DNA of 51,674 nucleotides from Clostridiales bacterium (GCA_009779405.1 WREI01000009.1:1-51674); one strand, 5' to 3'. Positions 16,750 through 28,248 are shown, counted from the first letter of the stretch. Program-made: numbers and translations. Notes: generated by a model not told the origin, from the sequence alone.

Positions 16750-17736
16750 ATGACAAAATTTCTCATAAGAAGATTGATCTTCGGTTTAATCGTCATCCTG
16801 CTCGGCATGATGGTCGTTTATACCGTCATACGCTCCATGCCTGCGGATTACGTCAAGGGCATGGCGCGCCGCCTGGTTGCGGGCAACCAGCTGCTGAAAT
16901 TTGAGGATGTTTACCAACAGTTACTGGAAGATTACGGCTTGGATAAGGGTATCATCCCCGGCTATGCCCAGTGGGTGGGCAATGCCGTGCAGGGCAAGTT
17001 CGGCAACTCGTGGCACTACAATATGCCCGTCACGCAGAAATTTTCCGACGTGATTTGGTGGTCTGTCCTGATGTCCTCCATTTCGCTGATTTTGGAGGTC
17101 ATCATCTGTATACCGCTCGGCATATTGGCGGCGCGCAAGCAGTACAGCAAGACGGACTACGGAGTCACCATTTTCGCGCTGATCACGCTGTCCTTCCCGA
17201 CCTTCTTCCTTGCAGCCATATTGAAATTTGTATTTGCGCTGCAGCTGCGCTGGCTGCCGCTCGTCTATTTGCGAAGTGCGACGCACCAGTTTATGACGCC
17301 CATGGGCAAGGTTGTGGATATAGCAAGGCATCTTATCATGCCGATTATAACGCTCGCGTTTGTGCATGTCGGCGCGCTGACGCGTTATACCCGCACAAAC
17401 ATGCTCGATGTTCTGAATACCGACTATATCCGCACAGCCCGCGCCAAGGGTCTGCCGGAGAAGGTCGTCATCAATAAACACGCCTTCCGCAATACGCTGA
17501 TCCCGCTGGTCACCTATATGAGCTATCTCCTGCCCGCCATATTCACGGGAGCCATGATTACGGAGACGATGTTCAGCATACCCGGTATAGGCAAGATATC
17601 CTTCGATGCGATGATCATGGGCGATATTCCCTTCGCCATGTTCTACACACTGTTTATCCAGTTGTTGACGCAATTGAGCCTAATCCTGGCCGACATCATG
17701 TACGCGGCGGTAGACCCCCGTGTCCGTGTGAACTGA
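16750..17736 (+). CDS. ABC transporter permease, OppB/DppB type
   Basis: Membrane component of a peptide/nickel-type importer. 328 residues with six membrane segments, beginning FLIRRLIFGLIVILLGMMVVYTVIR, the typical N-terminal helix of DppB proteins. The cytoplasmic EAA loop is seen at DYIRTARAKGLPEKVVINKHAFRN (about 235-258). It ends AAVDPRVRVN, also typical. GGGGAGTGAGG lies just upstream. It is the first of four tightly spaced transporter genes after the internal promoter. Confidence 0.95.
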   Translation: MTKFLIRRLIFGLIVILLGMMVVYTVIRSMPADYVKGMARRLVAGNQLLKFEDVYQQLLEDYGLDKGIIPGYAQWVGNAVQGKFGNSWHYNMPVTQKFSDVIWWSVLMSSISLILEVIICIPLGILAARKQYSKTDYGVTIFALITLSFPTFFLAAILKFVFALQLRWLPLVYLRSATHQFMTPMGKVVDIARHLIMPIITLAFVHVGALTRYTRTNMLDVLNTDYIRTARAKGLPEKVVINKHAFRNTLIPLVTYMSYLLPAIFTGAMITETMFSIPGIGKISFDAMIMGDIPFAMFYTLFIQLLTQLSLILADIMYAAVDPRVRVN

Positions 17737-17750
17737 GGAGGCTGCGTATT

Positions 17751-20045
17751 ATGTTAAAACGTAAATTACAACACCACGAGGGGGAAGCCGCAGCAACGGC
17801 AAAGCCCGAAGAAATGAAATTGGATGACGCGCGCCGCGTGAAGGTGCTCAGCCCCGGCATGCTGGTCTATAAGCGCTTTATCCGCAACAAGCTGGCGATA
17901 GCCGGCACGATCATCCTCGTCGTTATGGCGCTTTTCTCCATCTTTGGCCCCATGATCGTCGGGTATTCGCAGGATCAGCATTTCCGCCGACCGGAGCAAA
18001 TGTTCATGGATTGGGCGCAGGGCAGCGAAAACAGGAATGACTGGAACCTGTATCCGGCGGACAGCAGCATCAAAGTTTCGGATTACCGAATCCCACTGCT
18101 GAATGCGGTATCCAAGGAGAAGAAGAGCCGGAGCGGCTTGGGCGCCGACGCCGCCGCGCGCTATGAGTTGCCGAACGGCACCGTCATGCAGGCAACAGAC
18201 GCGAATGGCGGCGCGGTGGAGCTGCGCGTGCTCAACGGGGTATCCAACAGCTATATCGCAAGCGGAGAGTTGCTGGTTGCGATATTCGAGGGCGAAAAGC
18301 TCACATTTGTGCATGATTCCCTGAACAGCCCCGAATTAATCGCGGAGCTGGAAGCCCTCAACGCGGAAATCACGGAGAGCGCACAAGTGGAGATCTCGGG
18401 CGAAGGCTATCGCGCGCTCATCACGGAGGGGAAAATACGCAGGCTGAGTCTCTTCCTTCCCGACCAACCGCTCCTGTTTATGACCCTCAACGCCTACCTC
18501 CCCCTGGGCGGCAAGGACACTGCTGCACTCGCTAAGGATTTTGTGTTCATTTCCCTCGCGGAAGAGAGCCTGGCGGAGTATCTGACGACCTTCACCTATG
18601 AGGATATCGAGTATACGCTGGACTACAGCGTACCGGACGTCAACCTGCGCGATGCGGTCATAGGCAGAAATATCACGCTCGCGAGCGACGGTCTGTCTGA
18701 TGCCGCGGAGGAAGCGCGTCTCAGCATGATGGAGGATGAGACGGTCGCGGAATTCATGTACAACACAGAGAAATTCAGACTGCTCTACGACACGGAGGCC
18801 GAGCGTTACCACATCGAAAGAATGAACGGCAACATCATCATTCCGACCACGCCCGAAATGCGGGAAGCCTATACGGAGTTCCTGGAAGGCTTGGAGCCGG
18901 GCGCGCAATCCGATGTCTTCACTTGGGACGGGTTTGAGTACAGAGCAAACATAGGCCGGTCGGATGTGACCGTTTTAGACGCCGAAGGCGCGGCGGTGAT
19001 GCATATCTCCGACCTGCGTTTCGGTGCCTTGGGCGCGGGCATGACCCTGCCCAATGCGTTCATATTGCAGGCCACGGAAGCCTACCGCGCGGATCTGACG
19101 GGCTTCACCGTCGATATGGAAGCGCCGCTCATGGAACCGAAGGAGACGGAGAGGGTCGTCACGGACGAGTTCGGCAACGAAATCATAGAGACGACCATCG
19201 AGATGGTTGCCGTGCTGGACGAAGACGGTAACCCCATCATTGAAGTACAGGAAGTGGAGTTCCTGATCCGCTTCAGCAATGAACTGATATACTTCCAGCG
19301 TGAAGAAACCGTTGTCGTACTGGCCATGCGAGGGCCACCCAGCAAGGGCCACCTCTTGGGTACGGATGTCAACGGCATGGACGTGCTCTCCCGCCTGATG
19401 TATGGCGGTCGGGTATCCATGACCGTCGGCTTTGCGGTTATCTTCATTGAGCTCCTGATCGGCGTCATCATCGGCGGCATCGCCGGGTTCTACGGCGGTT
19501 GGGTGGACAACGCGCTCATGCGTTTCGTCGACCTGTTCAACAGCATCCCGGCCTGGCCAATGTATATCATCATCGGCTCTGTGCTGGATGCCCTGCAAAC
19601 CCCGGCCACGCAGCGTCTCTTCTATCTGATGGCCCTCCTGGGCTTATTGGGTTGGACGGGCATTGCGCGCATGGTGCGCGGCCAGATTCTGACCCTGCGC
19701 GAACAGGAGTTCATGGTCGCGACGGAAGCCACGGGCATACGCGCGGGCAACCGCATATTCAAGCACCTGGTACCCAATGTTATGCCGCTGCTGATTGTTT
19801 CGGCAACCATGGGTCTCGGCGAAATCATCCTGTTTGAGTCCACCCTCTCCTTCTTGGGTCTGGGCGTAAAATACCCCATGGCTTCCTGGGGCGCAATGAT
19901 CACACAGGCGGAGCAGATGTATATCATGCGCACCTGCTGGTTCATATGGGTGCCCGCCGGCTGTCTCATACTCTTAACGGTACTCGGCTTCAACTTTGTG
20001 GGCGACGGTCTGCGAGACGCGTTTGACCCGAAAATGAAAAGGTAG
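17751..20045 (+). CDS. ABC transporter permease, OppC/DppC type with giant extracytoplasmic domain
   Basis: The C-terminal third is a standard DppC permease: LLGTDVNGMDVLSRLMYGGR (about 534), then five membrane helices, an EAA loop (VATEATGIRAGNRIFKHLVPN) and the end GDGLRDAFDPKMKR. The N-terminus has a cytoplasmic tail of about 40 residues and the first membrane helix (LAIAGTIILVVMALFSIFGP). Between helices 1 and 2, where the family normally has a short loop, there are about 450 extra residues (roughly 70-530), hydrophilic and acidic, with no membrane segment. Topology places them outside the cell. Total 764 residues against the usual 300. The reading frame is continuous with even composition, so this is a genuine insertion. 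GAGGAGG precedes the start. Confidence 0.92.
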   Translation: MLKRKLQHHEGEAAATAKPEEMKLDDARRVKVLSPGMLVYKRFIRNKLAIAGTIILVVMALFSIFGPMIVGYSQDQHFRRPEQMFMDWAQGSENRNDWNLYPADSSIKVSDYRIPLLNAVSKEKKSRSGLGADAAARYELPNGTVMQATDANGGAVELRVLNGVSNSYIASGELLVAIFEGEKLTFVHDSLNSPELIAELEALNAEITESAQVEISGEGYRALITEGKIRRLSLFLPDQPLLFMTLNAYLPLGGKDTAALAKDFVFISLAEESLAEYLTTFTYEDIEYTLDYSVPDVNLRDAVIGRNITLASDGLSDAAEEARLSMMEDETVAEFMYNTEKFRLLYDTEAERYHIERMNGNIIIPTTPEMREAYTEFLEGLEPGAQSDVFTWDGFEYRANIGRSDVTVLDAEGAAVMHISDLRFGALGAGMTLPNAFILQATEAYRADLTGFTVDMEAPLMEPKETERVVTDEFGNEIIETTIEMVAVLDEDGNPIIEVQEVEFLIRFSNELIYFQREETVVVLAMRGPPSKGHLLGTDVNGMDVLSRLMYGGRVSMTVGFAVIFIELLIGVIIGGIAGFYGGWVDNALMRFVDLFNSIPAWPMYIIIGSVLDALQTPATQRLFYLMALLGLLGWTGIARMVRGQILTLREQEFMVATEATGIRAGNRIFKHLVPNVMPLLIVSATMGLGEIILFESTLSFLGLGVKYPMASWGAMITQAEQMYIMRTCWFIWVPAGCLILLTVLGFNFVGDGLRDAFDPKMKR

Positions 20046-20055
20046 GTGACGCGAT

Positions 20056-22283
<2,228 letters not shown>

Positions 22284-22286
22284 CGT

Positions 22287-22559
22287 ATGCCGTATGATTA
22301 CACAAAATATGATGACGATGACGGGCGCGTGATCTGTCCGATGGACGTGCCCGGCATGCCCGGCTATGACCGCCGCCGCCGCCGCGAGGCCCGCGCCGAG
22401 CGGCAGGCCAACGGCGAAGCGATGACCGCGCGCGAGACCTGGCAGTATATCAAGTCCTCGCTGGGCGCCGCGCTCCTGGTTCTGCTCGTCGTGGGCGGGG
22501 CGCTGATTCTGTTCATCTTCATATTGTGGCTGCGCTTTCGCGTGCCTGCCTTGCCATGA
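22287..22559 (+). CDS. Small single-pass membrane protein
   Basis: 90 residues: an acidic Tyr/Asp-rich start (YDYTKYDDDDGRV), a highly basic stretch (DRRRRREARAERQ), then one membrane helix (AALLVLLVVGGALILFIFIL) near the C-terminus. The positive-inside rule puts the N-terminus in the cytoplasm. It begins 3 bases after the transporter ATPase and overlaps recD2 by ATGA, so it is a real translated gene in this operon. Family not recognised; a transporter accessory role is only a contextual guess. Confidence 0.7.
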   Translation: MPYDYTKYDDDDGRVICPMDVPGMPGYDRRRRREARAERQANGEAMTARETWQYIKSSLGAALLVLLVVGGALILFIFILWLRFRVPALP

Positions 22560-24751
22560 CCCTCACAGGCACCGTACAATCCATTATCTATCGAAACCCG
22601 GAAACGGGTTTCGCTATTTTGACGCTCATCGACGCGGACAACCGGGAATGGACGGCCAAGGGTACCATGCCCCTGATTGATGCAGGCGAACAGGCCAGCT
22701 TCACGGGCGAATTGGAAAACCACCCGCGCTACGGTTCCCAACTGAACGTCAGATCCTACAAGCAAATCGCCCCGCGCACCGAGGAGGCCCTGATTGCCTA
22801 TCTGGGCGGCGGGGCAGTTTCGGGCATAGGCCCCAGTTTGGCGGCGGCCATCGTCCGCATCTTCGGCATGGACACCCTGCGCGTGATGGAGGAGACCCCC
22901 ACGCAACTCACGCGCGTGCCGGGCATAGGCCCCAAAAAATGCGCCGCCATCATGGTCTCCTACAACGAGGGCCGCGCCATGCGCGAAGTCCTCTTGGTGC
23001 TTGCGCCCTATGGCATCACGGTGAAGCAGGCGAACAAGCTCTATACCCTCTATGGCGAATTGTGTCTCGCCAAAATTCAGGAAAATCCCTATCGCATGAT
23101 TGAGGATGTGGACGGCATCGGCTTCCTGACCGCCGACCGTATCGCGCAAAACATCCCCGGCTTCTCGAGGGAGGCTCTGCCGCGCATCAAGGCGGGCATT
23201 TTGCACGCGCTCACGGCCAGTTGTTCGGAATACGGCCATACCTATCTCCCGCGCGATAAGCTGGCACAGCGCGCGGATGAGTTCCTGGGCGTCGGCGCGG
23301 AAGCCATTGCGGATACCATCGAGTGGATGATCGGCAACGGTGAACTGATCTATGAGATGACAGGGGACTGTGACGCGCTCTTCCTGCCCTATTATGCCCG
23401 CGCCGAAGAGGGCATCGCCAAGCGACTGCGCGCGCTCAGCAAAGCCCCCGCTCAAAATCATAGCCGGGATATTGCCGCCTGCGAGGACAGGCTGCAAATC
23501 GACCTATCCGAGCAGCAGCGTTCTGCCGTGCTGGCCGCTTTGGATAACGGCGTGCAGGTCATTACGGGCGGCCCCGGTACGGGCAAGACGACCATCATCA
23601 AATGTATTCTGGAGCTGATGCAGGACGCGGGCTTCCGCGTCGCCCTCGCCGCGCCCACGGGCCGCGCCGCCAAGCGTATGACGGAAGCGACCGGCCACAG
23701 CGCGTTCACCCTGCACCGTCTCTTGGGCTATCAGCCGGACAGCGGTTTCCAGCGCAACGAGGACGACCCCTTGGAGGAGGATGTCGTTATCGTCGATGAA
23801 ATGTCCATGGTCGACGTGCTGCTCATGAACGCCCTTCTGCGCGCCCTGCGACCCCATACGCGCCTGATTCTGGTGGGCGATGGGGATCAGTTGCCCTCGG
23901 TCGGCAGCGGCAACGTACTGCGCGATATAATGGAGAGTCGTGCTATCCCCACGGTGCAGCTGACCGAAATCTTCCGCCAGGCGCGCGAGAGCCGCATCGT
24001 CACCAACGCCCACCGCATCAATCGTGGGACCATGCCCGTCCTGAATGAGCCCGATTCGGACTTCGTGTTCGAGCCCCTGCACGCGCCCGAAGCCATCCTG
24101 CACCGCATAATCGAATTAGTCACGCGGGATGTATCGCGCCTGCGCACGGAGAACCCGAAGCAGGATGTGCAGGTACTCTGCCCCGGAAAAAAGGACACGA
24201 TAGGCGTCGCAAACCTGAACGCCGCCCTCCAGAACGCGCTCAACCCGCCTGCGTGGACCAAGGCCGAGACCAAGATTGGCAATGCCAATTTCTTTCGCGA
24301 GGGTGATAAGGTGATGCACACCAAGAACAATTATAAGTTGGAGTGGACGCGCGCCGTCGATACCGCCTATGGCGAAACGGAGGGCATGGGCGTCTTCAAT
24401 GGCGATATGGGCATCATCACGGAGATAGACAACGCGGCCCGCATGCTCCGCGTCGAGTTCGACGATGGTCGCATCGCAGACTATGACTTCCTGCAAGCCC
24501 AGGAATTGGACCTTGCCTATGCCGTCACGATCCACAAGAGCCAGGGAAGTGAGTTCCCCGTCATACTCCTGCCGCTGGCGGGCGGCAACCCCCTGCTCCT
24601 GACGCGCAACCTCCTCTATACCGCGGTCACCCGCGCCAAATCCCTCGTCTACTGCATAGGCCGCAGCGCCACCCTCGCGCAAATGGTTCGCACCAATCAA
24701 AGTCGCATCCGCTTTACTTCCCTGCGGGAACGGCTTTCAACGAAGGAATAG
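22556..24751 (+). CDS. recD2: RecD2-type 5'-3' DNA helicase
   Basis: SF1B helicase of the RecBC-independent RecD2/YrrC family. 731 residues, family-typical. N-terminal OB-like domain (MTLTGTVQSIIYRNPETGFAIL), then helix-hairpin-helix repeats (GIGPSLAAAIVRIFG, VPGIGPKKCAAI). Walker A GGPGTGKTTIIK at about 340, Walker B VVIVDEMSMVDVLL, motif III GDGDQLPSVGSGNVLRDI, and the C-terminal motif VTIHKSQGSEFPVILLPL ending with YTAVTRAKSLVYCIG. The start overlaps the preceding stop (ATGA). It probably functions in repair or replication and is linked here to the transporter only by transcription. Confidence 0.95.
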   Translation: MTLTGTVQSIIYRNPETGFAILTLIDADNREWTAKGTMPLIDAGEQASFTGELENHPRYGSQLNVRSYKQIAPRTEEALIAYLGGGAVSGIGPSLAAAIVRIFGMDTLRVMEETPTQLTRVPGIGPKKCAAIMVSYNEGRAMREVLLVLAPYGITVKQANKLYTLYGELCLAKIQENPYRMIEDVDGIGFLTADRIAQNIPGFSREALPRIKAGILHALTASCSEYGHTYLPRDKLAQRADEFLGVGAEAIADTIEWMIGNGELIYEMTGDCDALFLPYYARAEEGIAKRLRALSKAPAQNHSRDIAACEDRLQIDLSEQQRSAVLAALDNGVQVITGGPGTGKTTIIKCILELMQDAGFRVALAAPTGRAAKRMTEATGHSAFTLHRLLGYQPDSGFQRNEDDPLEEDVVIVDEMSMVDVLLMNALLRALRPHTRLILVGDGDQLPSVGSGNVLRDIMESRAIPTVQLTEIFRQARESRIVTNAHRINRGTMPVLNEPDSDFVFEPLHAPEAILHRIIELVTRDVSRLRTENPKQDVQVLCPGKKDTIGVANLNAALQNALNPPAWTKAETKIGNANFFREGDKVMHTKNNYKLEWTRAVDTAYGETEGMGVFNGDMGIITEIDNAARMLRVEFDDGRIADYDFLQAQELDLAYAVTIHKSQGSEFPVILLPLAGGNPLLLTRNLLYTAVTRAKSLVYCIGRSATLAQMVRTNQSRIRFTSLRERLSTKE

Positions 24752-24763
24752 GGAATAATGCAG

Positions 24764-24797
24764 AATGCAGAGAAGCCAACCCTCTCTGCATTATTTC
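24764..24797. terminator. Bidirectional terminator between recD2 and the CBM26-like gene
   Basis: Stem AATGCAGAGA (24764) with TCTCTGCATT (24783-24792), followed by ATTTCTT. It lies between converging genes. The sequence AATAATGCAGAATGCAGAGA recurs in the terminator at 32115, so both belong to one repeat family. Confidence 0.65.
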
Positions 24798-24828
24798 TTA
24801 TTACCTATTACCCCAAAATACGCCGCCG

Positions 24829-25407
24829 CTACACCTCCTCCGCCTTCCGCTTTATAGCAACAACCACAGCAACAACAAGCAACGCCGCGCCCACGCCTAT
24901 ATAAATCCATGGAGTATTGTTATTCTTCACAGGCTCGTCTTTCACAACAGGTGCGGCAGTCGGTTTCGGGGCATCCGTTGCAGGCGGTGCATCGATAACC
25001 GTATCCACAGCGGGCATATCGGGCTCCTCATAATAAAACTCCGCAAAATAATGGGTGTCCGACGCAAGCGTACCCGGAACGTGCACCCAAAGGTCCTTGC
25101 CTTGTTCGAAACGAATGATATCCATGGTTTGCACAGACCCGCTGTTGGCATTGATAATAACGGAGCTCACCCGGCTCGGAATCTCGATCGTATACCAGTT
25201 GCCTTGCAGTTGCATCGCCCCGCCCGGCCACATCTCAAAGACAGCGCCCTCCGCTCCCCAGGCGTAAAGGTGGGGCTCTTTCCAATCAACCGGAACCCTG
25301 GCATAAATGACAATCATATCCTCTTCCTCCGCCAAGGCCGTCGTGAGCGCGAAGGCGCAGATGAACAGCATACAGAGGACGAGAGCGAACACAAAAACTT
25401 TTTTCAT
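24829..25407 (-). CDS. Membrane-anchored protein with a CBM26-like starch-binding domain
   Basis: 192 residues. Signal peptide (VFVFALVLCMLFICAFALTTALA), then a single domain of about 85 residues resembling carbohydrate-binding module family 26: IVIYARVPVDWKEPHLYAWG, WPGGAMQLQGNWYTIEIP and VIINANSGSVQTMDI. An Ala/Pro/Thr linker follows, then a C-terminal membrane helix (YIGVGAALLVVAVVVAI) with basic KRKAEEV tail. So the module is displayed on the outer face without a catalytic domain. GGAGGG lies 7 bases before this ATG. Starch or maltooligosaccharide capture is inferred from the module only; other beta-sandwich functions are possible. Confidence 0.75.
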   Translation of the reverse strand: MKKVFVFALVLCMLFICAFALTTALAEEEDMIVIYARVPVDWKEPHLYAWGAEGAVFEMWPGGAMQLQGNWYTIEIPSRVSSVIINANSGSVQTMDIIRFEQGKDLWVHVPGTLASDTHYFAEFYYEEPDMPAVDTVIDAPPATDAPKPTAAPVVKDEPVKNNNTPWIYIGVGAALLVVAVVVAIKRKAEEV

Positions 25408-25439
25408 AACCAACCCTCCCCAAAATCATTCTGATCACA

Positions 25440-25468
25440 ATGATGCACGCCAACAAGCTTCTTGTCAA
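25440..25468 (-). promoter_or_regulatory. Possible promoter of the CBM26-like gene
   Basis: On the minus strand: TTGACA (25468-25463), a 17-base spacer, CATCAT (25445-25440). The -35 is perfect and the -10 is weak. Confidence 0.5.
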
Positions 25469-25510
25469 GCAAAAATTACGGTTGCGGCGCCGCATCCGGC
25501 TCTGCCTGCG

Positions 25511-25539
25511 TTGACATTTCCCTCGTTTCCCGCTATTAT
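25511..25539 (+). promoter_or_regulatory. Sigma-A promoter of alaS
   Basis: TTGACA, a 17-base spacer, TATTAT. Transcription would start about 25 bases before the start codon; GAGGAG is in this short leader. No T-box is present here. Confidence 0.8.
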
Positions 25540-25572
25540 ATCGGTGAGAAATTATGAGGAGAAGTATACGCT

Positions 25573-27369
25573 ATGCGCGCACTGACAAGCGGCGAACTGC
25601 GCCGCCTGTATCTGGATTTTTTTGCGGGAAAGGGGCATGTCATTATCCCCTCCGCTTCCCTGATTCCCGAGAACGACCCGACCGTGCTGTTCACCACCGC
25701 GGGCATGCACCCGCTGGTTCCCTATCTGATGGGCGAGAAGCATCCGGGCGGCGTGCGGCTGGCCGATGTGCAGAAATGCATACGTACCGACGATATCGAC
25801 GAGGTGGGCGACGATTCGCACTGCACCTTCTTTGAGATGCTCGGCAACTGGTCGCTGGGTGACTATTTCAAGGATGAGTCGATTGCGTATTCCTGGGAAT
25901 TTCTGACCGACGAACGCTGGCTCGGCATCCCGAAAGAAAAGCTGTTTTTCACCTGTTTCGAGGGCGATGCGGATGCGCCGCGCGACACGGTTTCCGCTTC
26001 GCGCTGGGAGGATATGGGCGTGGATCCCGCGCATATCTTCTATCTGCCCAAGAAGAACAACTGGTGGGGTCCTCCGGGTCTGACCGGCCCCTGCGGACCG
26101 GATACGGAGATTTTTTACGATACGGGCAAGCCCGCCTGCAGCCCGGACTGCTCTCCGGCCTGTGAATGCGGCAAACACCTCGAAATCTGGAACAACGTGT
26201 TCATGGAATACAACAAAGTCGCCGAGGGCGTCTTTGTGCCGCTGGCCAAAAAGAACGTCGATACGGGCATGGGCTTGGACAGAACCCTTGCCACCCTGCA
26301 AGGCGCGAAGAGCGTCTATGACACCGATATGTTCGCGGGCAGCCTGCGCGTGATCGCCGAGCTTTCGGGCAAATCCTACGCTACAGGCGGGGAAGTGACC
26401 CGCGCCTTCCGCATCATCGCCGACCATATCCGTTGCGCGACCTTTATCTTGGGCGACCCGCGCGGGGTGACGCCAGGCAACGTCGACCAGGGCTATATCC
26501 TGCGCCGCCTGATACGCCGCAGCATACGCTTCGCGATGGGTTTGGGCATGCCCGAGGGCTCACTGGCCAGGATTGCCGAGACCGTGATCACGCAGTATGG
26601 CGAGGCCTATCCCGAACTGGAAAAGAATCGCGAGCTGATCCTCTCCGAACTGCACAAGGAGGAGCAGCGCTTTGCCCGCGCCTTGCAAAAGGGCCTGCGC
26701 GAGTTCGAAAAGCTGGCGCGGGATTTGCAGGGAACTGTCGTGGACGGCGTTTCGGCCTTCCATCTCTATGACACATATGGCTTCCCCATTGAATTCACCA
26801 TAGAGCTGGCGCAGGAGCGGGGTCTCACCGTGGATACGGTCGTCTTTGCCGAGGCCTTTGCCCGCCATCAGGAGAACAGCAAGGCGGGCGCGGAGCAGCG
26901 CTTCAAGGGCGGGTTGGCGGACAGTTCCGAGATAACGACCGCCCTGCATACCGCCACGCATCTCCTGCAAGCCGCCCTGCGCGCGGTTCTGGGGGACGAC
27001 AGCATAGCCCAAAAGGGCAGCAACATCACGGCCGAGCGCTTGCGTTTCGATTTCTCCTTCCCGCGCAAGGTGGTTCCCGAGGAGCTGCGCGCCGTCGAAG
27101 CCTGGGTCAACGCCGCCATCGCGGCCGACATTCCTGTCGCGCTCGAAGCAATGTCTGTGGCCGATGCCAAGGCGCAGGGGGCCATCGGTCTCTTCGAGAG
27201 CAAGTATGATACGCAGGTCAACGTATATACCATCGCGGGCTATTCCAAGGAGATCTGCGGCGGGCCGCACGCGGCGCGCACCGGGGACTTGGGTACATTC
27301 AGGATACAAAAGGAGGAGGCCAGTTCCTCGGGCGTACGGCGTATTAAGGCCGTCTTGGTAAGGGACTAA
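25573..27369 (+). CDS. alaS: Alanyl-tRNA synthetase, short form lacking the C-terminal domain
   Basis: Charges tRNA-Ala. The class II catalytic core starts at residue 1 (LRRLYLDFFAGKGHVIIPSASLIP; VLFTTAGMHPLVPYLMGEKHP; GLTGPCGPDTEIFYDTG; TGMGLDRTLATLQ). tRNA-recognition helices follow (VTRAFRIIADHIRCATFILGD). The editing domain is retained: HTATHLLQAALRAVLG and the distal CGGPHAARTGDLG provide its zinc/His-Cys set. The protein then stops at 598 residues, lacking the DHHA1/C-Ala region of the usual 870-residue enzyme. The frame ends cleanly and is followed closely by another gene, so this is a natural short form and not a frameshift. Confidence 0.93.
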   Translation: MRALTSGELRRLYLDFFAGKGHVIIPSASLIPENDPTVLFTTAGMHPLVPYLMGEKHPGGVRLADVQKCIRTDDIDEVGDDSHCTFFEMLGNWSLGDYFKDESIAYSWEFLTDERWLGIPKEKLFFTCFEGDADAPRDTVSASRWEDMGVDPAHIFYLPKKNNWWGPPGLTGPCGPDTEIFYDTGKPACSPDCSPACECGKHLEIWNNVFMEYNKVAEGVFVPLAKKNVDTGMGLDRTLATLQGAKSVYDTDMFAGSLRVIAELSGKSYATGGEVTRAFRIIADHIRCATFILGDPRGVTPGNVDQGYILRRLIRRSIRFAMGLGMPEGSLARIAETVITQYGEAYPELEKNRELILSELHKEEQRFARALQKGLREFEKLARDLQGTVVDGVSAFHLYDTYGFPIEFTIELAQERGLTVDTVVFAEAFARHQENSKAGAEQRFKGGLADSSEITTALHTATHLLQAALRAVLGDDSIAQKGSNITAERLRFDFSFPRKVVPEELRAVEAWVNAAIAADIPVALEAMSVADAKAQGAIGLFESKYDTQVNVYTIAGYSKEICGGPHAARTGDLGTFRIQKEEASSSGVRRIKAVLVRD

Positions 27370-27373
27370 CGGA

Positions 27374-28099
27374 ATGAGCATGGAAGCCGACTGGTTGGAA
27401 TATGAATGGGTCTGGGACGGCAGGCCCGCCATATACCGCGTGGATATGCGCTATCACGGGGTGCTGCCCGTGTTGCGCTATACCTATCGCATCAAATTGG
27501 TGGTATATCCCACGGCGGACACCTTTTCGGTTGTGGAAAAAAAGCAGATAGACGCGTTGGTGCGCAAAGTGCGCGACCACTTGGCGGCGTACGGGGTCTT
27601 TGTCGGCTCTGTGCTGCAGCCGAATCGCCTGCGCCTGTTTTTCTATACGAAATCGGAGGAAGCGGCCCAAATGCTCCCGGCGCGGCTCAAGGGCGAGACC
27701 AAACTGCGCACCCGCGTAGCGCACGCGGAGGAGGAGGATTATGCCGCCTACTACCGTATCCTCTTCCCCGACGACTGCAAGCTGCAATCCATAGACAACG
27801 CATACCTGTTGAAAAGCCTGAACCGTACGGACGAGGAGTGCGTGCTGGTGCATAAGATTTATTTGGAACTGGCCTTCGCCGCCCTGCCCATGCGCGACGC
27901 ATTTTGCAAGGAAGCGCAAGTCAGCTGTTTTTGGCTGGAGGAGCTCTTTACCAGCAACCACAAGACCCATCCGCATTGCGCCGTGGTGCGCGGCTATTGC
28001 CCGCTGCTCCTGCAAGAGCTGAATCGCTTCACGACCCGCGCGATCCAAATGATCGCGCCGTTAGACGGGGTGCTGGTGGAAGTGAGGGTGGGGATTTGA
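27374..28099 (+). CDS. DUF695-like protein
   Basis: 241 residues, cytoplasmic, four bases after alaS and therefore likely cotranscribed. The first half resembles DUF695/RraB-fold proteins: YRIKLVVYPTADTF, the central LRLFFYTKSEEAAQM and DYAAYYRILFPDDCKLQS. The second half (from about 130) includes LKSLNRTDEECVLVHKIYLEL and may be a second related unit. Function is unknown, and the family assignment is from recalled motifs only. The stop codon directly precedes a palindromic element. Confidence 0.6.
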   Translation: MSMEADWLEYEWVWDGRPAIYRVDMRYHGVLPVLRYTYRIKLVVYPTADTFSVVEKKQIDALVRKVRDHLAAYGVFVGSVLQPNRLRLFFYTKSEEAAQMLPARLKGETKLRTRVAHAEEEDYAAYYRILFPDDCKLQSIDNAYLLKSLNRTDEECVLVHKIYLELAFAALPMRDAFCKEAQVSCFWLEELFTSNHKTHPHCAVVRGYCPLLLQELNRFTTRAIQMIAPLDGVLVEVRVGI

Positions 28100-28101
28100 G
28101 G

Positions 28102-28226
28102 GAGTGAAGAGTGAAGAGTTAATAGTGAATAGTTGTGGTAAAAATTCCTGCGGAATTTTTGATTCGATTACGGGATCGCTTGCGATCCCTGCCGCAACTC
28201 TTCACTCTTAACTATTCACTATTACC
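28102..28226. repeat. Multi-hairpin palindromic element (family B, copy 3)
   Basis: Arms GTGAAGAGTTAATAGTGAAT and its approximate inverse AACTCTTCACTCTTAACTAT enclose two inner hairpins: AAAATTCCtgcGGAATTTT and GGGATCGCttGCGATCCC. It begins three bases after a stop codon and ends shortly before the hppA ribosome site. Confidence 0.8.
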
Positions 28227-28248
28227 TAAATAAACACAGGAGGACTAC

